DNA of 16,257 bases from DASUZB01 sp036377075 (GTDB lineage Bacteria; Actinomycetota; CALGFH01). The stretch spans positions 1 through 16,257 of the forward strand of contig DASUZB010000265.1 in assembly GCA_036377075.1 (NCBI GenBank), in the 5' to 3' direction. Position numbers and translations under genes: made by a program. Numbering within the stretch: position 1 is the stretch's first letter; each line of letters starts with the position of its first letter. Positions 1-7,343 of this stretch are shown piece by piece. Under the pieces are notes generated by a model. That model saw only the letters and a list, made by a program, of their open reading frames with translations, searched no databases and was not told the DNA's origin.

Positions 1-207
1 GCACAGGTGGGCGAGGTCCTGCCGTGACACGGCCGGCGGCCCCTCGGCCACCCCGGCCGCCCCGATCCAGCGCGCCAGGTCCTGCGGGGTCCGCAGCCGC
101 TCGGCGCGGCGTCCCCCGCGCTCGCCCACGGTGGCGGTCAGGTCGAGGCAGGCGCGGCCACCGCGGAACTGGAAGCCGGACTCGCCGGCATCACCTGGCT
201 GGAACAC
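1..207 (-). CDS. ABATE-domain (CGNR zinc-finger type) regulator, N-terminal part
   Basis: Only the first 69 codons are in the window; the gene runs off the left edge. The translation contains FQFRGGRACLDLTATVGER near residues 12-30, then ERLRTPQDLARWIGAAGV near 36-53. This is the pattern of the ABATE domain: an F-x-F-x-G-G-R-x-x-L-D-x-x-x-T core, an R, then a 'tp-x-D-L-x-x-W' segment. In this family the domain normally precedes a C-terminal CGNR zinc finger, which would lie outside the window. Such proteins are annotated as putative stress-response transcriptional regulators. The GTG at 207 is the only plausible start, because an in-frame TAA lies at 219-217. No Shine-Dalgarno precedes it, but a TAACAT box ends 6 nt upstream, which suggests a leaderless mRNA. 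A palindrome at 216-236 overlaps that box, fitting autoregulation (inference). Confidence 0.72.
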   Translation of the reverse strand, partial: MFQPGDAGESGFQFRGGRACLDLTATVGERGGRRAERLRTPQDLARWIGAAGVAEGPPAVSRQDLAHLC

Positions 208-212
208 CCTTG

Positions 213-218
213 TATGTT
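213..218 (+). promoter_or_regulatory. -10-like box TATGTT, possible panB promoter
   Basis: TATGTT fits TANNNT and lies over the same base pairs as the opposing TAACAT box, so polymerase could occupy only one direction at a time. Transcription would start near 225 inside the palindrome and give a leader of about 78 nt before the TTG start. No good -35 is visible, so this is tentative. Confidence 0.3.
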
Positions 219-219
219 A
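214..219 (-). promoter_or_regulatory. -10 box TAACAT for leaderless ABATE regulator
   Basis: TAACAT on the minus strand ends exactly 6 nt before the GTG start at 207, so transcription would begin at or next to the start codon. No convincing -35 is visible. The box overlaps one arm of the palindrome at 216-236. Confidence 0.45.
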
Positions 220-236
220 CCAGTTGATCTGGTAAC
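216..236. promoter_or_regulatory. Perfect palindrome, candidate operator between divergent genes
   Basis: GTTACCAG and CTGGTAAC form perfect 8-bp arms around the 5-nt centre TTGAT. The site is AT-richer than its surroundings. It lies between the divergent ABATE regulator and panB and overlaps the candidate -10 boxes of both. The arrangement fits a dimeric repressor site. The arms are in ACCAG...CTGGT order, opposite to the TGGT...ACCA order of the FadR operator. The binding protein is unknown; the adjacent regulator is the obvious candidate (inference). Confidence 0.6.
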
Positions 237-290
237 ACCATCGGAGTTCGTCCTGCCGGCACGGCGCCAACTCCGGTGGCGACCATGGCA

Positions 291-297
291 AAGGAGG
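291..297 (+). promoter_or_regulatory. Shine-Dalgarno AAGGAGG that fixes the panB start
   Basis: A full AAGGAGG lies 5 nt (ACCCG) before TTG at 303. It is downstream of the earlier in-frame GTG 276 and ATG 285, so those starts would place the ribosome site inside the gene. This favours TTG 303. Confidence 0.65.
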
Positions 298-302
298 ACC
301 CG

Positions 303-1127
303 TTGAGCGACTTCACCTGGCCGCAGGATCGCCGCGTCACCGTGCGCGACCTGCAGGCCGCGACCGACCGGGGTGAGCGCTGGGCGATGCTCACCAGCTA
401 CGACGCCCTCACCGCCGGCGTGTTCGAACGCGCGGGCGTGCGGGCGCTGCTGGTCGGCGACACCGCCGCGCTGATGGTCTACGGCCACGACAGCACCCTT
501 CCCGTCACCATGGACGAGCTCCTCCCACTGGTGCAGGCCGTGGTCCGCGGCACCCGCAGCGCCCTGGTCGTCGCCGACCTCCCCCTCGGCGCCTACCAGG
601 CATCGCCGCAGCAGGCGTTCGACAGCGCCGTGCGCCACCTCAAGGAGGGCGGCGCCCAGGCGGTCAAGCTGGAAGGCGGCAAGGCAGTCCTGCCGCAGGT
701 GAGGACGCTGGTGCAGGCCGGCATCCCGGTGATGGGGCACCTCGGCCTGACGCCGCAGAGCGAGCACGCCCTCGGCGGTACCAGGCGGGTCCAGGGCCGC
801 GGCGACGCCGGCGAGCGGCTCCTCGAGGACGCCTTGGCCCTGCAGGAGGCCGGCGCGTTCGCGGTCGTGCTCGAGGCCATCCCCGCCGAGCTCGGCACCC
901 GCGTGTCCAAGGAGCTCGCCATCCCGACCGTCGGCATCGGGGCGGGCGCCGGCTGCGACGCGCAGATCCTCGTCTGGCAGGACCTCGCCGGGCTCACCAC
1001 CGGCCACGTCCCCCGCTTCGTCAAGCGCTACGCCGACCTCGACGACGTCCTGACCCGGGCGGTCGCCGCCTACGTCAACGAGGTCGCCGAGGGCGCCTAC
1101 CCGGCCCCCGAGCACAGCTACGCCTGA
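303..1127 (+). CDS. panB: 3-methyl-2-oxobutanoate hydroxymethyltransferase
   Basis: Transfers a hydroxymethyl group from 5,10-methylene-tetrahydrofolate to 2-oxoisovalerate to make ketopantoate, the first committed step of pantothenate and CoA synthesis; a cytosolic TIM-barrel enzyme with a divalent metal. From TTG 303 the protein is 274 aa, near the 264 aa of E. coli PanB. Family motifs are clear: MLTSYDALTAG, VGD (D53), GHDSTLPVT, VVADLPLGAYQ (D92), AVKLEGG (K122, E124), MGHLGLTPQS, VVLEAIPAEL (E191) and GIGAGAGCDAQILVWQD. The residues in parentheses align with the E. coli metal and catalytic residues D45, D84, K112, E114 and E181. The usual 'DLPFGSYQ' reads DLPLGAYQ here, a mild variation. 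The methyltransferase starts 15 nt downstream, probably in the same operon. No panC or panD is visible nearby. Confidence 0.95.
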   Translation: MSDFTWPQDRRVTVRDLQAATDRGERWAMLTSYDALTAGVFERAGVRALLVGDTAALMVYGHDSTLPVTMDELLPLVQAVVRGTRSALVVADLPLGAYQASPQQAFDSAVRHLKEGGAQAVKLEGGKAVLPQVRTLVQAGIPVMGHLGLTPQSEHALGGTRRVQGRGDAGERLLEDALALQEAGAFAVVLEAIPAELGTRVSKELAIPTVGIGAGAGCDAQILVWQDLAGLTTGHVPRFVKRYADLDDVLTRAVAAYVNEVAEGAYPAPEHSYA

Positions 1128-1142
1128 CCCTTCGGAGGTGCC

Positions 1143-1880
1143 ATGGACGTCCGCTACGGCGAGGCGGAGGCGGCGGCCTTCCAGGCCGCCAGGCAGCTGC
1201 CGCACGACGGGCTCGGCCACTGGAGGGAGGCGGTCGCCCGGCACCTGGCGCCGCGACCGGGCACCAGGCTGCTGGACCTCGGCGCCGGCACGGGGACCTG
1301 GGCCGCCGCGTTCCGCGAATGGTTCGGCATCGAGGTGGTGGCCGTCGAGCCCTCCGCGGCGATGCGTGCCCGGTCGTCGTACCCGGTCGTGGTGGCCGGC
1401 CTCGCCGGCGCGATCCCGCTGGCGGGGGCGAGCGTCGACGGCGCCTGGCTGTCCACGGTGGTCCACCACCTGCCCGACCTGCCCGCGGCCGCGGCCGAGC
1501 TCGGGCGCGTGCTGCGACCGGGCGCCCCGGTGCTGGTCCGCTCGGCGTTCCCCGGCCGGCACGCCGGGATCACCCTGTTCCGCTTCTTCCCCGAGGCGGT
1601 CGAGGTGCTCGACGGCTACCCCAGCGTCGCGGCGGTGGGCGCGGCCTTCGCCACGGCCGGCTTCGAGCAGGTCGCCCTCGAACCGGTCCCCCAGGTGAGC
1701 GCCGCATCCCTCCGGCAGGCCGCCGAGCAGCTGCGCCGCGACGCCCACACCCCGCTGAAGCTGATCAGCGACGCGGCCTACGAGGCCGGCCTCGCCCGGC
1801 TCCGCGCCGCCGCCGCGACCGGGACCGGCCCGGTGGTCGACACCCTGGACCTGCTCGTGCTCCGCAGGCCAACGAGGTAG
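1143..1880 (+). CDS. Class I SAM-dependent methyltransferase (Methyltransf_11 type)
   Basis: A 245-aa Rossmann-fold methyltransferase. Motif I is LLDLGAGTGTWAAAF (about residues 43-57). The acidic end of strand 2 is VVAVEPSAAMRAR (65-77). Then come the post-I segment GAIPLAGASVDGAWLSTVVHHLPDL and the motif III region AELGRVLRPGAPVLVRSAFP. These resemble UbiE/BioC-like small-molecule methyltransferases, but the substrate cannot be read from the sequence. The ATG start has GGAGG 4 nt upstream (1134-1138). The gene begins 15 nt after panB stops, so the two are probably cotranscribed; a functional link to pantothenate synthesis is not established. The C-terminal third (from about 185) is less conserved and helical, and may shape the substrate pocket. 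Confidence 0.85.
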   Translation: MDVRYGEAEAAAFQAARQLPHDGLGHWREAVARHLAPRPGTRLLDLGAGTGTWAAAFREWFGIEVVAVEPSAAMRARSSYPVVVAGLAGAIPLAGASVDGAWLSTVVHHLPDLPAAAAELGRVLRPGAPVLVRSAFPGRHAGITLFRFFPEAVEVLDGYPSVAAVGAAFATAGFEQVALEPVPQVSAASLRQAAEQLRRDAHTPLKLISDAAYEAGLARLRAAAATGTGPVVDTLDLLVLRRPTR

Positions 1881-1902
1881 GCGCTCAATGGTTGGGCGAC
1901 GA

Positions 1903-1953
1903 GGTGCTCGACGAGGTGGCGCGCCCGTCCTGATCCGTCAGCGCTCGAGCACC
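1903..1953. terminator. Weak inverted repeat, possible terminator after the methyltransferase
   Basis: GGTGCTCGA (1903-1911) and TCGAGCACC (1945-1953) are perfect 9-bp arms around a 33-nt loop that contains GGCGCGCC. It begins 22 nt after the methyltransferase stop and ends before the next promoter. There is no T-run. It could equally be chance in GC-rich DNA. Confidence 0.3.
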
Positions 1954-1970
1954 GACGGCTGCGGCGACGG

Positions 1971-1976
1971 TAGGAT
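1971..1976 (+). promoter_or_regulatory. -10 box TAGGAT for leaderless peptidase mRNA
   Basis: TAGGAT lies exactly 6 nt before ATG 1983 and no usable Shine-Dalgarno is present, so the transcript probably starts at the A of the start codon. The geometry matches the boxes at 214-219 (-) and 14148-14153 (+). No clear -35 is visible. Confidence 0.5.
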
Positions 1977-1982
1977 CATCGC

Positions 1983-3095
1983 ATGACGAACCCGCACGCC
2001 GGTCGCCTCGACCGGGCCCGCGAGCAGCTCTCCGAGCGCGGGGTCGACGCGCTGCTGCTCGGCCCCTCGGCCGACCTGCTCTACCTCACCGGCTACAAGG
2101 CGCCGCCGCTGGAGCGCCTCACCATGCTGGTACTGCCCGCCAAGGGCGAGCCCCGCCTGGTCGTGCCGAGGCTGGAGGCGCCGCTGGCCCGCGGCCACCT
2201 GGGCGACCTGGAGGTCGAGGTCGCCGCCTGGGACGAGACCGACGACCCGGTCGAGCTGGTGCGCGCCACGCTGCGCGACGCGGCCGCCGCCGACGGGCGG
2301 CTCGGCGTCGGCGACCAGCTCTGGAGCACCTTCCTGCTGCGCCTGCAGGCCGCCTTGCCGGAGGCCGACTTCACCGTCGCGTCGAACGTCACCCGGGCGC
2401 TGCGCATGGTCAAGGACGCGGCCGAGGTCGAGGCCCTCGCCGCCGCGGCCGCCGCGATCGACCAGGTGGTGGACGGCCTCGCCGGGCTGCGCTGGGCAGG
2501 GCGCGGCGAGCAGGACGTCGCCCGCGAGATCGACGACGCCATCCGCGCGTCCGGCCACGACGAGACCACCTTCGTGATCGTCGGCTCGGGCCCGAACGGC
2601 GCCAGCCCGCACCACGCCGCCGGCCCGCGGGTGATCCAGCCGGGCGACGCGGTGGTGATCGACATCGGCGGGCGCCGCGCCGGCTACTGCTCGGACACCA
2701 CCCGCACCCTGGTGGTGGGGGAGCCGCCGCCCGGCTTCGCCGCGCTCTACCAGGTGCTGCAGGCCGCCCAGGAGGCCGGCTGCCGGGCGGTCGCCCCCGG
2801 GGTCCCCGCCGCGGCGGTCGACGCCGCCTGCCGCGACCTGATCGCCGAGGCGGGCTACGGCGCGCAGTTCGTCCACCGCACCGGCCACGGCATCGGGCTC
2901 GAGGAGCACGAGGACCCCTACGTCGTCGCCGGCAACGACGAGCCCCTCGTCGCCGGCATGGCGTTCTCGGTGGAGCCGGGCATCTACCTGGAGGGCCGCC
3001 ACGGCGCCCGCATCGAGGACATCGTGGTCTGCACCGACGACGGCGCCCGCCGCCTCAACACGACCTCCCGGGACCTGCTGGTGGTGGCCGGCTAG
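1983..3095 (+). CDS. M24 family Xaa-Pro peptidase (PepQ/PepP-like)
   Basis: A 370-aa metallopeptidase with the two-part layout of prolidases and aminopeptidase P. An N-terminal creatinase-like domain (about 8-140, with DALLLGPSADLLYLTGY) is followed by the pita-bread catalytic domain (about 150-365). All five dinuclear-metal ligands are visible: D227 in VVIDIGG, D238 in YCSDTTRT, H302 in TGHGIGLEEHE, E331 in FSVEPGIY and E345 in ARIEDIV. It is expected to remove N-terminal residues before proline, or to split X-Pro dipeptides, in the cytosol during peptide turnover. Motifs do not separate the two activities. The start is ATG behind a leaderless-type -10 box. The zinc-ribbon gene begins 25 nt after the stop, so this gene probably leads a three-gene transcript. 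Confidence 0.92.
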   Translation: MTNPHAGRLDRAREQLSERGVDALLLGPSADLLYLTGYKAPPLERLTMLVLPAKGEPRLVVPRLEAPLARGHLGDLEVEVAAWDETDDPVELVRATLRDAAAADGRLGVGDQLWSTFLLRLQAALPEADFTVASNVTRALRMVKDAAEVEALAAAAAAIDQVVDGLAGLRWAGRGEQDVAREIDDAIRASGHDETTFVIVGSGPNGASPHHAAGPRVIQPGDAVVIDIGGRRAGYCSDTTRTLVVGEPPPGFAALYQVLQAAQEAGCRAVAPGVPAAAVDAACRDLIAEAGYGAQFVHRTGHGIGLEEHEDPYVVAGNDEPLVAGMAFSVEPGIYLEGRHGARIEDIVVCTDDGARRLNTTSRDLLVVAG

Positions 3096-3120
3096 TGCGG
3101 GGTCGGCGCTAGGAGGCGCG

Positions 3121-4188
3121 TTGGCGCAGCGGCAGGCCTGGTGTCCTCGGTGCGACGAGGTCCGCCAGGCACGCCCCGGGCAGCCCTGCGGGGTCTGCGG
3201 CAGCACGATGCTCGGCGTGCCGAGCCCCCTCGGAGGGCGCCGCCCCCGGCCGGTCAGGCCGGACCTGCGCGCGGCGCTCGGCCAGGCCCGCGGCTGGCTG
3301 CTGCCCGCCGGCCGTGCCGGGCTGGCGGGCCTGGCCGCGGTCGCGCTGGTGGCCGGGGCGTTCCTGGCGGGCCGCGTGACCCGATCGGCCCAGGCCGCGC
3401 CGGCGGCGACCACCACCACCCGCGCCTTCGACCCCGAGGGCGACCAGCAGGTCTACAACTGGCCGAGCCGCACCGTCGACGGGATCCAGCTGAGCCTGAC
3501 CAGCATCGACGCCGGCGACCGCGTCACCACCGTCACCCTGGAGGCGAGCGGCGTGCCCGACGCGCGCTCCATCGCCACCCTGCGGGGCCTCAGCATCACC
3601 GACGCCGACAGCCACCAGCTCCTGCGCAGCGCCCCCATCCCGGAGGCCCCCGCCCGCGGCCGTGCCCTCAACGGCCAGCAGACCGCCCAGATCACCGTCG
3701 AGGAGCCGCTGACCGACAAGGCCGCCGTCGACCAGGTCCAGGTGGACTCGGTGACCCTGGCCAGCCAGCTCGAGGAGGACCTGGCGGTCACCGTGGTCGA
3801 CCCGCGACTGCGCCACCTGCCACTGCACGAGACCGATCCCTGCCGTGGCTGCAAGCTCGACGCCCACTGCACCAGCTGCTCCACCATGACCGTGGCCGGC
3901 GCGAGCTACCACCAGGGTGAGGTGGTGCTGCTGCTGGCGCCCAAGGGCCCGCTCGACCGCTCGGTGCTCAGCGGCGGCGACCCGGACGTGGTGATCAGCA
4001 ACATCGGCGCCGGAGGCGGCGAGGTGCAGCCGGCCGTCGACCGCGGCCCCGGCGGGGTCACCGCGGTGCAGTTCGCCATGAACGACCTGGCGCTCGGCAG
4101 CACCGAACCACGCGTGCAGCTGCAGGTGACGGTCGTGAACGAGCTGCAGCAGACGGCCAACGGGCCCTGGCGCATGCGACGGCGATGA
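3121..4188 (+). CDS. Zinc-ribbon single-pass membrane protein with outer four-Cys motif
   Basis: A 355-aa protein of unknown function. The N-terminus is a zinc ribbon, WCPRC (C8, C11) plus CGVC (C23, C26). A basic, proline-rich linker follows, then one hydrophobic helix at about 66-84 (AGLAGLAAVALVAGAFLAG) and a Thr/Ala-rich linker. The C-terminal domain of roughly 250 residues looks beta-rich and, by the positive-inside rule, should face outward. It holds a second cluster, DPCRGCKLDAHCTSC (C241, C244, C250, C253; C-x2-C-x5-C-x2-C), which could bind metal or form disulfides. The start is TTG with AGGAGG 4 nt upstream. Its stop overlaps the next gene by ATGA. That neighbour shares the ribbon-TM-outer domain plan, so the two look like diverged tandem duplicates. 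No enzymatic motif is seen. Confidence 0.75.
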   Translation: MAQRQAWCPRCDEVRQARPGQPCGVCGSTMLGVPSPLGGRRPRPVRPDLRAALGQARGWLLPAGRAGLAGLAAVALVAGAFLAGRVTRSAQAAPAATTTTRAFDPEGDQQVYNWPSRTVDGIQLSLTSIDAGDRVTTVTLEASGVPDARSIATLRGLSITDADSHQLLRSAPIPEAPARGRALNGQQTAQITVEEPLTDKAAVDQVQVDSVTLASQLEEDLAVTVVDPRLRHLPLHETDPCRGCKLDAHCTSCSTMTVAGASYHQGEVVLLLAPKGPLDRSVLSGGDPDVVISNIGAGGGEVQPAVDRGPGGVTAVQFAMNDLALGSTEPRVQLQVTVVNELQQTANGPWRMRRR

Positions 4189-5246
4189 CGCGCTGGTGCC
4201 CGCGCTGCGACGCGGTCAGGGACGAGCAGGCGACCTGCCCGTCCTGCGGCACGCCACTGGCCGACCTGTCCGCCGGGCGGCCCCGTCCGGCGGAAGCCGC
4301 GGTGCCACCAATGCCCGCCGAGGCGCTGCCGCCGGCCGACCCGGCCCCGTCCCGGCTGCGCGCCGCGCTCGCGCTCGCGGTGGTGGTCCTCGCCGGCCTG
4401 GCCTTCGTGGCCGGACGCGCCGGCGGCCCCGACCAGCAGGCCGGCAGCAGCGCCACGCCGACGAGCGTGACCTCGGGCGACCGGCCCAAGGCGCCGACCG
4501 GCCGGCGCGACCTGGGCTGGTCGGCCCGCCGCGGCGGCGCGACCGTGACCGCCGTGGCCGTCGAGCGCGTCGGGGACGAGGGGCGCAGCGCGCTCGACCT
4601 GCGCGTCGTCGGCCTGCCCCGCGGTCAGGAGGTGCTCGGCCTGACCGGCCTCACCCTCCGGGACGACGAGGACGGCCTGTTCGCCAGCCCCGACGAGGGC
4701 CGGATGGGCCTCACCCCCGCGGTGCCGGTCATGCGCCGCCCTGACGGCAGCTACCAGGTCGACCTCGGCCCGACGCCCGACCTCGAGGCGCTCGCCCGCG
4801 TGGAGGTCGGCAAGCTGGTGGTGGGCAAGACCTCGGGCGCGAACGTCACGCTCGCGACCCCGCGCCCGTGGCCGTCGGGGGCCAGGCGGCGGGCGATCGA
4901 CCCGGGAACGCGGGCCGGGATGCGGGTCGTCGCCAACGGCACGGGCCAGGTCACGCTCGCGCTGGAGGTGACCGGCGGGTTCGTCGGCAGCGGCCGCGCC
5001 GACGTGGTGGTCATGGTCAAGCCCGCCTCGCTGAACCAGCAGCTGCGCGACCTGGTGCCGGTCACCGCCCAGCTCCGCGCGGGCAAGCGGGTGCTGTGCG
5101 CCCGCACCAAGCTGATCGGCGGCACGGCGCCCTACCCCGCCCTGGTGGTCGGCTGCCCGACCGGCGAGGTCGACCAGCTCACCGTGACGCTCGGCGCCGG
5201 CAGCGCCACCGTCCCGCTGGACGCCAGGCTGCGCAAGAGCGGCTGA
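4185..5246 (+). CDS. Zinc-ribbon single-pass membrane protein, paralogue of upstream gene
   Basis: A 353-aa protein of unknown function. It starts TRWCPRCDAVR, nearly identical to QAWCPRCDEVR in the upstream gene, with ribbon cysteines C5, C8, C18 and C21. An Ala/Pro-rich linker (about 30-57) leads to one transmembrane helix (about 59-77, LRAALALAVVVLAGLAFVAG) and an outer domain of about 270 residues with alternating hydrophobic strands. That domain lacks the four-cysteine cluster of the neighbour and has only two late cysteines, in VLCART and VVGCPTG. ATG overlaps the upstream stop (ATGA), indicating translational coupling and probably joint function. Both may be surface or envelope proteins with a cytosolic zinc-binding tail; no partner can be named. 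It converges on the FtsH-like gene with a 56-bp gap containing short GC palindromes but no clear terminator. Confidence 0.75.
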   Translation: MTRWCPRCDAVRDEQATCPSCGTPLADLSAGRPRPAEAAVPPMPAEALPPADPAPSRLRAALALAVVVLAGLAFVAGRAGGPDQQAGSSATPTSVTSGDRPKAPTGRRDLGWSARRGGATVTAVAVERVGDEGRSALDLRVVGLPRGQEVLGLTGLTLRDDEDGLFASPDEGRMGLTPAVPVMRRPDGSYQVDLGPTPDLEALARVEVGKLVVGKTSGANVTLATPRPWPSGARRRAIDPGTRAGMRVVANGTGQVTLALEVTGGFVGSGRADVVVMVKPASLNQQLRDLVPVTAQLRAGKRVLCARTKLIGGTAPYPALVVGCPTGEVDQLTVTLGAGSATVPLDARLRKSG

Positions 5247-5302
5247 GCCGCGGCCGGCCGCCGAGCTGAGCTGCTGCAGCGAGCCAGCCTAGCGGCCGCC
5301 GG

Positions 5303-7330
5303 CTACCACTCGAACTCGCCGGGCGCCTCCGAGCGGTCGGAGGTCGGCTCGGACCCCGGCGCCGAGCGCCAGCCCGACCCCGGTCCGGGCGGCGGCGTGT
5401 CCTGGTCGCGGTCGCGCTTGTCGCCGTCGCGCGGGTTCGACTCGACCAGCATGGGCGCGTGCCAGGTCTCACCGACCAGCTCGAGCAGCGGCCGGAAGGC
5501 CGGGGTGGAGCGGGCCACCGCCTTGGCCTTCATCAGGTTCTCGATCTCCTCGCCCTGGACCTCGTCCTTCTCGAGCAGCCGCTCCGCCAGGGCGCGCACC
5601 GCCGGCTCGTTGCGGCGCAGCAGGTCGACCGCCTCCTGCTTGCACTCGATCAGGAGCTTGGCGATCGCGTCACGGTTCTGCTTGTCCCCCAGGATGGCCT
5701 GCATCGGGCCGCCGCCGCTGTAGGGGTTGTCGTTGAGGACCCCGTAGGAGATCAGGTTCTCGCCCATGCCGAGCATGCCGAGCATCATCGCGGCCCGGTA
5801 GGTGGCCTGCCGCAGGTCGGAGACGGGGCCGCCGGTCGAGTCGCCGAACCAGATCAGCTCGGCGGCCAGCCCGCCGAGGGAGACGACGATGTCGCGGCGC
5901 ATGTCCTCGCGCAGCTCGGTGTGCCGCTCCTCGATCGGCGTGCGGTAGACCACGCCGAGGGTGTCGCGCCGCTTGATGATCGAGGCGACCTGGATCTGGT
6001 CGTCCAGCTCCAGGATGTAGCCGAGCACGGCGTGGCCGGCCTCGTGGAAGGCGGTCATCTGGCGGTCGCGGGCCGAGGTCGAGCTCGGCTCCTTGAGGCC
6101 GATCTCCTCGGTGATCTTCGCCTGCCACAGGTCGGTGAAGTTGAGCTTCTCGCGCCCGTCGACGAGCGCGAAGATCAGCGCCTCGTTGACCAGGTTCTTG
6201 ATCTGGGCGGGGGAGAAGCCGTAGGTCGCCCGCCCCAGGCGGCTGATGTCGACCGACTCGTGCGGGACCTTGTCCAGGTAGTACTGGAGGATGTCCTCGC
6301 GGCCCTCGCCCGACGGCAGGCCGACGTGCAGCTTGCGGTCGAAGCGGCCGGGGCGCAGCAGCGCCGGGTCCAGGGTGGAGGCCTGGTTGGTCGCCCCGAT
6401 GACCATGACGTTGTACTGCTTCACCTTGGGCTTGCCGAGGTGCAGGAGGCGCTTGATGTGCCGCTTCAGCCCCCTCGGCATGATCATGCCGTCCATCTGG
6501 ATGAGCAGCTCGTTGACGTACATGCCGCCCATGCCGCCCATGCCCGGGGCCATGATGAAGCGCAGCGGGCCCCTGACCGGCGGCGCGTCCGCCATCGTGT
6601 TGGAGACCGCCCCGCGCGAGCCGCCGACCGCGTCCAGCTCGTCGAGGAAGATCACCGAGCCGCCGTACTTGTCCGCCAGCTTCCGGGCGCGCTTGAACAG
6701 CCGCATGATCCGCAGGTTGCCGACGCCCATGAACATGTTGTTGAAGCTGGTGCCCGAGGCGTACACGAACGGCACCTTGGCCGACCCGGCGATCGCCTTG
6801 CCCAGCAACGTCTTGCCGGTTCCCGGCGGCCCCTCGAACAGGATCCCGTGCGGCGGGTAGCCGCCCGCCTCGCGGAACTTCTTGAACCCCTGGAAGAGGG
6901 TGAGCGCCTCCTTGGTCGACTCCACGATCTGCGGCTGGCCGCGCACGTCGTCGAAGCCCACGTCGTACTCGTTCGGGTAGATGACGTAGGTCTGGCCGCG
7001 GGCCAGGAACCAGAAGATCGCCACGAACTGCATGACGACGATCGCCATGAACAGCACCAGCTGCAGCACCATGCCGATGATCTGGAAGGGCAGCGCGCGG
7101 GTGGTGGCCCACAGGTCGAACTTGGGCGCGAACTCGCTGCCGGTCTTCATCAGGTAGGTGCGGTACTCGGGCGGCACCCGCGGGTCGCCGCCGAGGATGT
7201 CCCACCACGGCAGGCCGCGGTTCATCTTGTACATCCAGTAGAGGACGGGGATCGCGAGCGCGTACACGATCGCGGTCCAGAGCAGGATCCTGAGCAGCTT
7301 CTTGAACGTGTAGCGCATCGCTTGACTCAA
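5303..7330 (-). CDS. FtsH-type membrane AAA+ zinc metalloprotease, variant
   Basis: A 675-aa membrane-anchored ATP-dependent protease. Two N-terminal helices (about 11-33 and 84-110) flank an outer loop of about 50 residues. The AAA domain has Walker A GPPGTGKT (167-174), a pore loop MFMGVG (199-204), Walker B SVIFLDE (D230, E231) and the second region of homology ATNQASTLDPALLRPGRFDR with R326 and R329. The M41 peptidase domain has HEAGH (H429, E430, H433) and a probable third zinc ligand D505 in GPVSDLRQAT. Relative to E. coli FtsH the AAA core carries two extra stretches: a Gly/Met-rich one near 240-270 and a basic one near 282-305. The C-terminus (about 640-675) is a charged, Pro-rich, probably disordered tail. 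TTG 7330 is preferred because AGGAGG (7343-7338) lies 7 nt upstream; ATG 7318 has none. In the family it degrades misfolded membrane proteins and selected regulators. It may be a second FtsH beside a canonical copy elsewhere (inference). Confidence 0.9.
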   Translation of the reverse strand: MSQAMRYTFKKLLRILLWTAIVYALAIPVLYWMYKMNRGLPWWDILGGDPRVPPEYRTYLMKTGSEFAPKFDLWATTRALPFQIIGMVLQLVLFMAIVVMQFVAIFWFLARGQTYVIYPNEYDVGFDDVRGQPQIVESTKEALTLFQGFKKFREAGGYPPHGILFEGPPGTGKTLLGKAIAGSAKVPFVYASGTSFNNMFMGVGNLRIMRLFKRARKLADKYGGSVIFLDELDAVGGSRGAVSNTMADAPPVRGPLRFIMAPGMGGMGGMYVNELLIQMDGMIMPRGLKRHIKRLLHLGKPKVKQYNVMVIGATNQASTLDPALLRPGRFDRKLHVGLPSGEGREDILQYYLDKVPHESVDISRLGRATYGFSPAQIKNLVNEALIFALVDGREKLNFTDLWQAKITEEIGLKEPSSTSARDRQMTAFHEAGHAVLGYILELDDQIQVASIIKRRDTLGVVYRTPIEERHTELREDMRRDIVVSLGGLAAELIWFGDSTGGPVSDLRQATYRAAMMLGMLGMGENLISYGVLNDNPYSGGGPMQAILGDKQNRDAIAKLLIECKQEAVDLLRRNEPAVRALAERLLEKDEVQGEEIENLMKAKAVARSTPAFRPLLELVGETWHAPMLVESNPRDGDKRDRDQDTPPPGPGSGWRSAPGSEPTSDRSEAPGEFEW

Positions 7331-7337
7331 GATCCGC

Positions 7338-7343
7338 CCTCCT
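7338..7343 (-). promoter_or_regulatory. Shine-Dalgarno AGGAGG for the FtsH-like gene
   Basis: AGGAGG on the minus strand is followed by a 7-nt spacer and TTG 7330. The next in-frame ATG (7318) is 19 nt from this site and has no site of its own, so TTG is the better start. Confidence 0.6.

Noticed and set aside
138..1748. Long minus-strand open frame opposite panB and the methyltransferase
   Set aside because: It has no motif or ribosome site and a composition typical of antisense frames. The real minus-strand gene here is the partial one at 1-207 in another frame.
5247..5302. Terminator between the convergent zinc-ribbon and FtsH-like genes
   Set aside because: Only short (about 6-8 bp) GC palindromes are present, no more than expected in this base composition.
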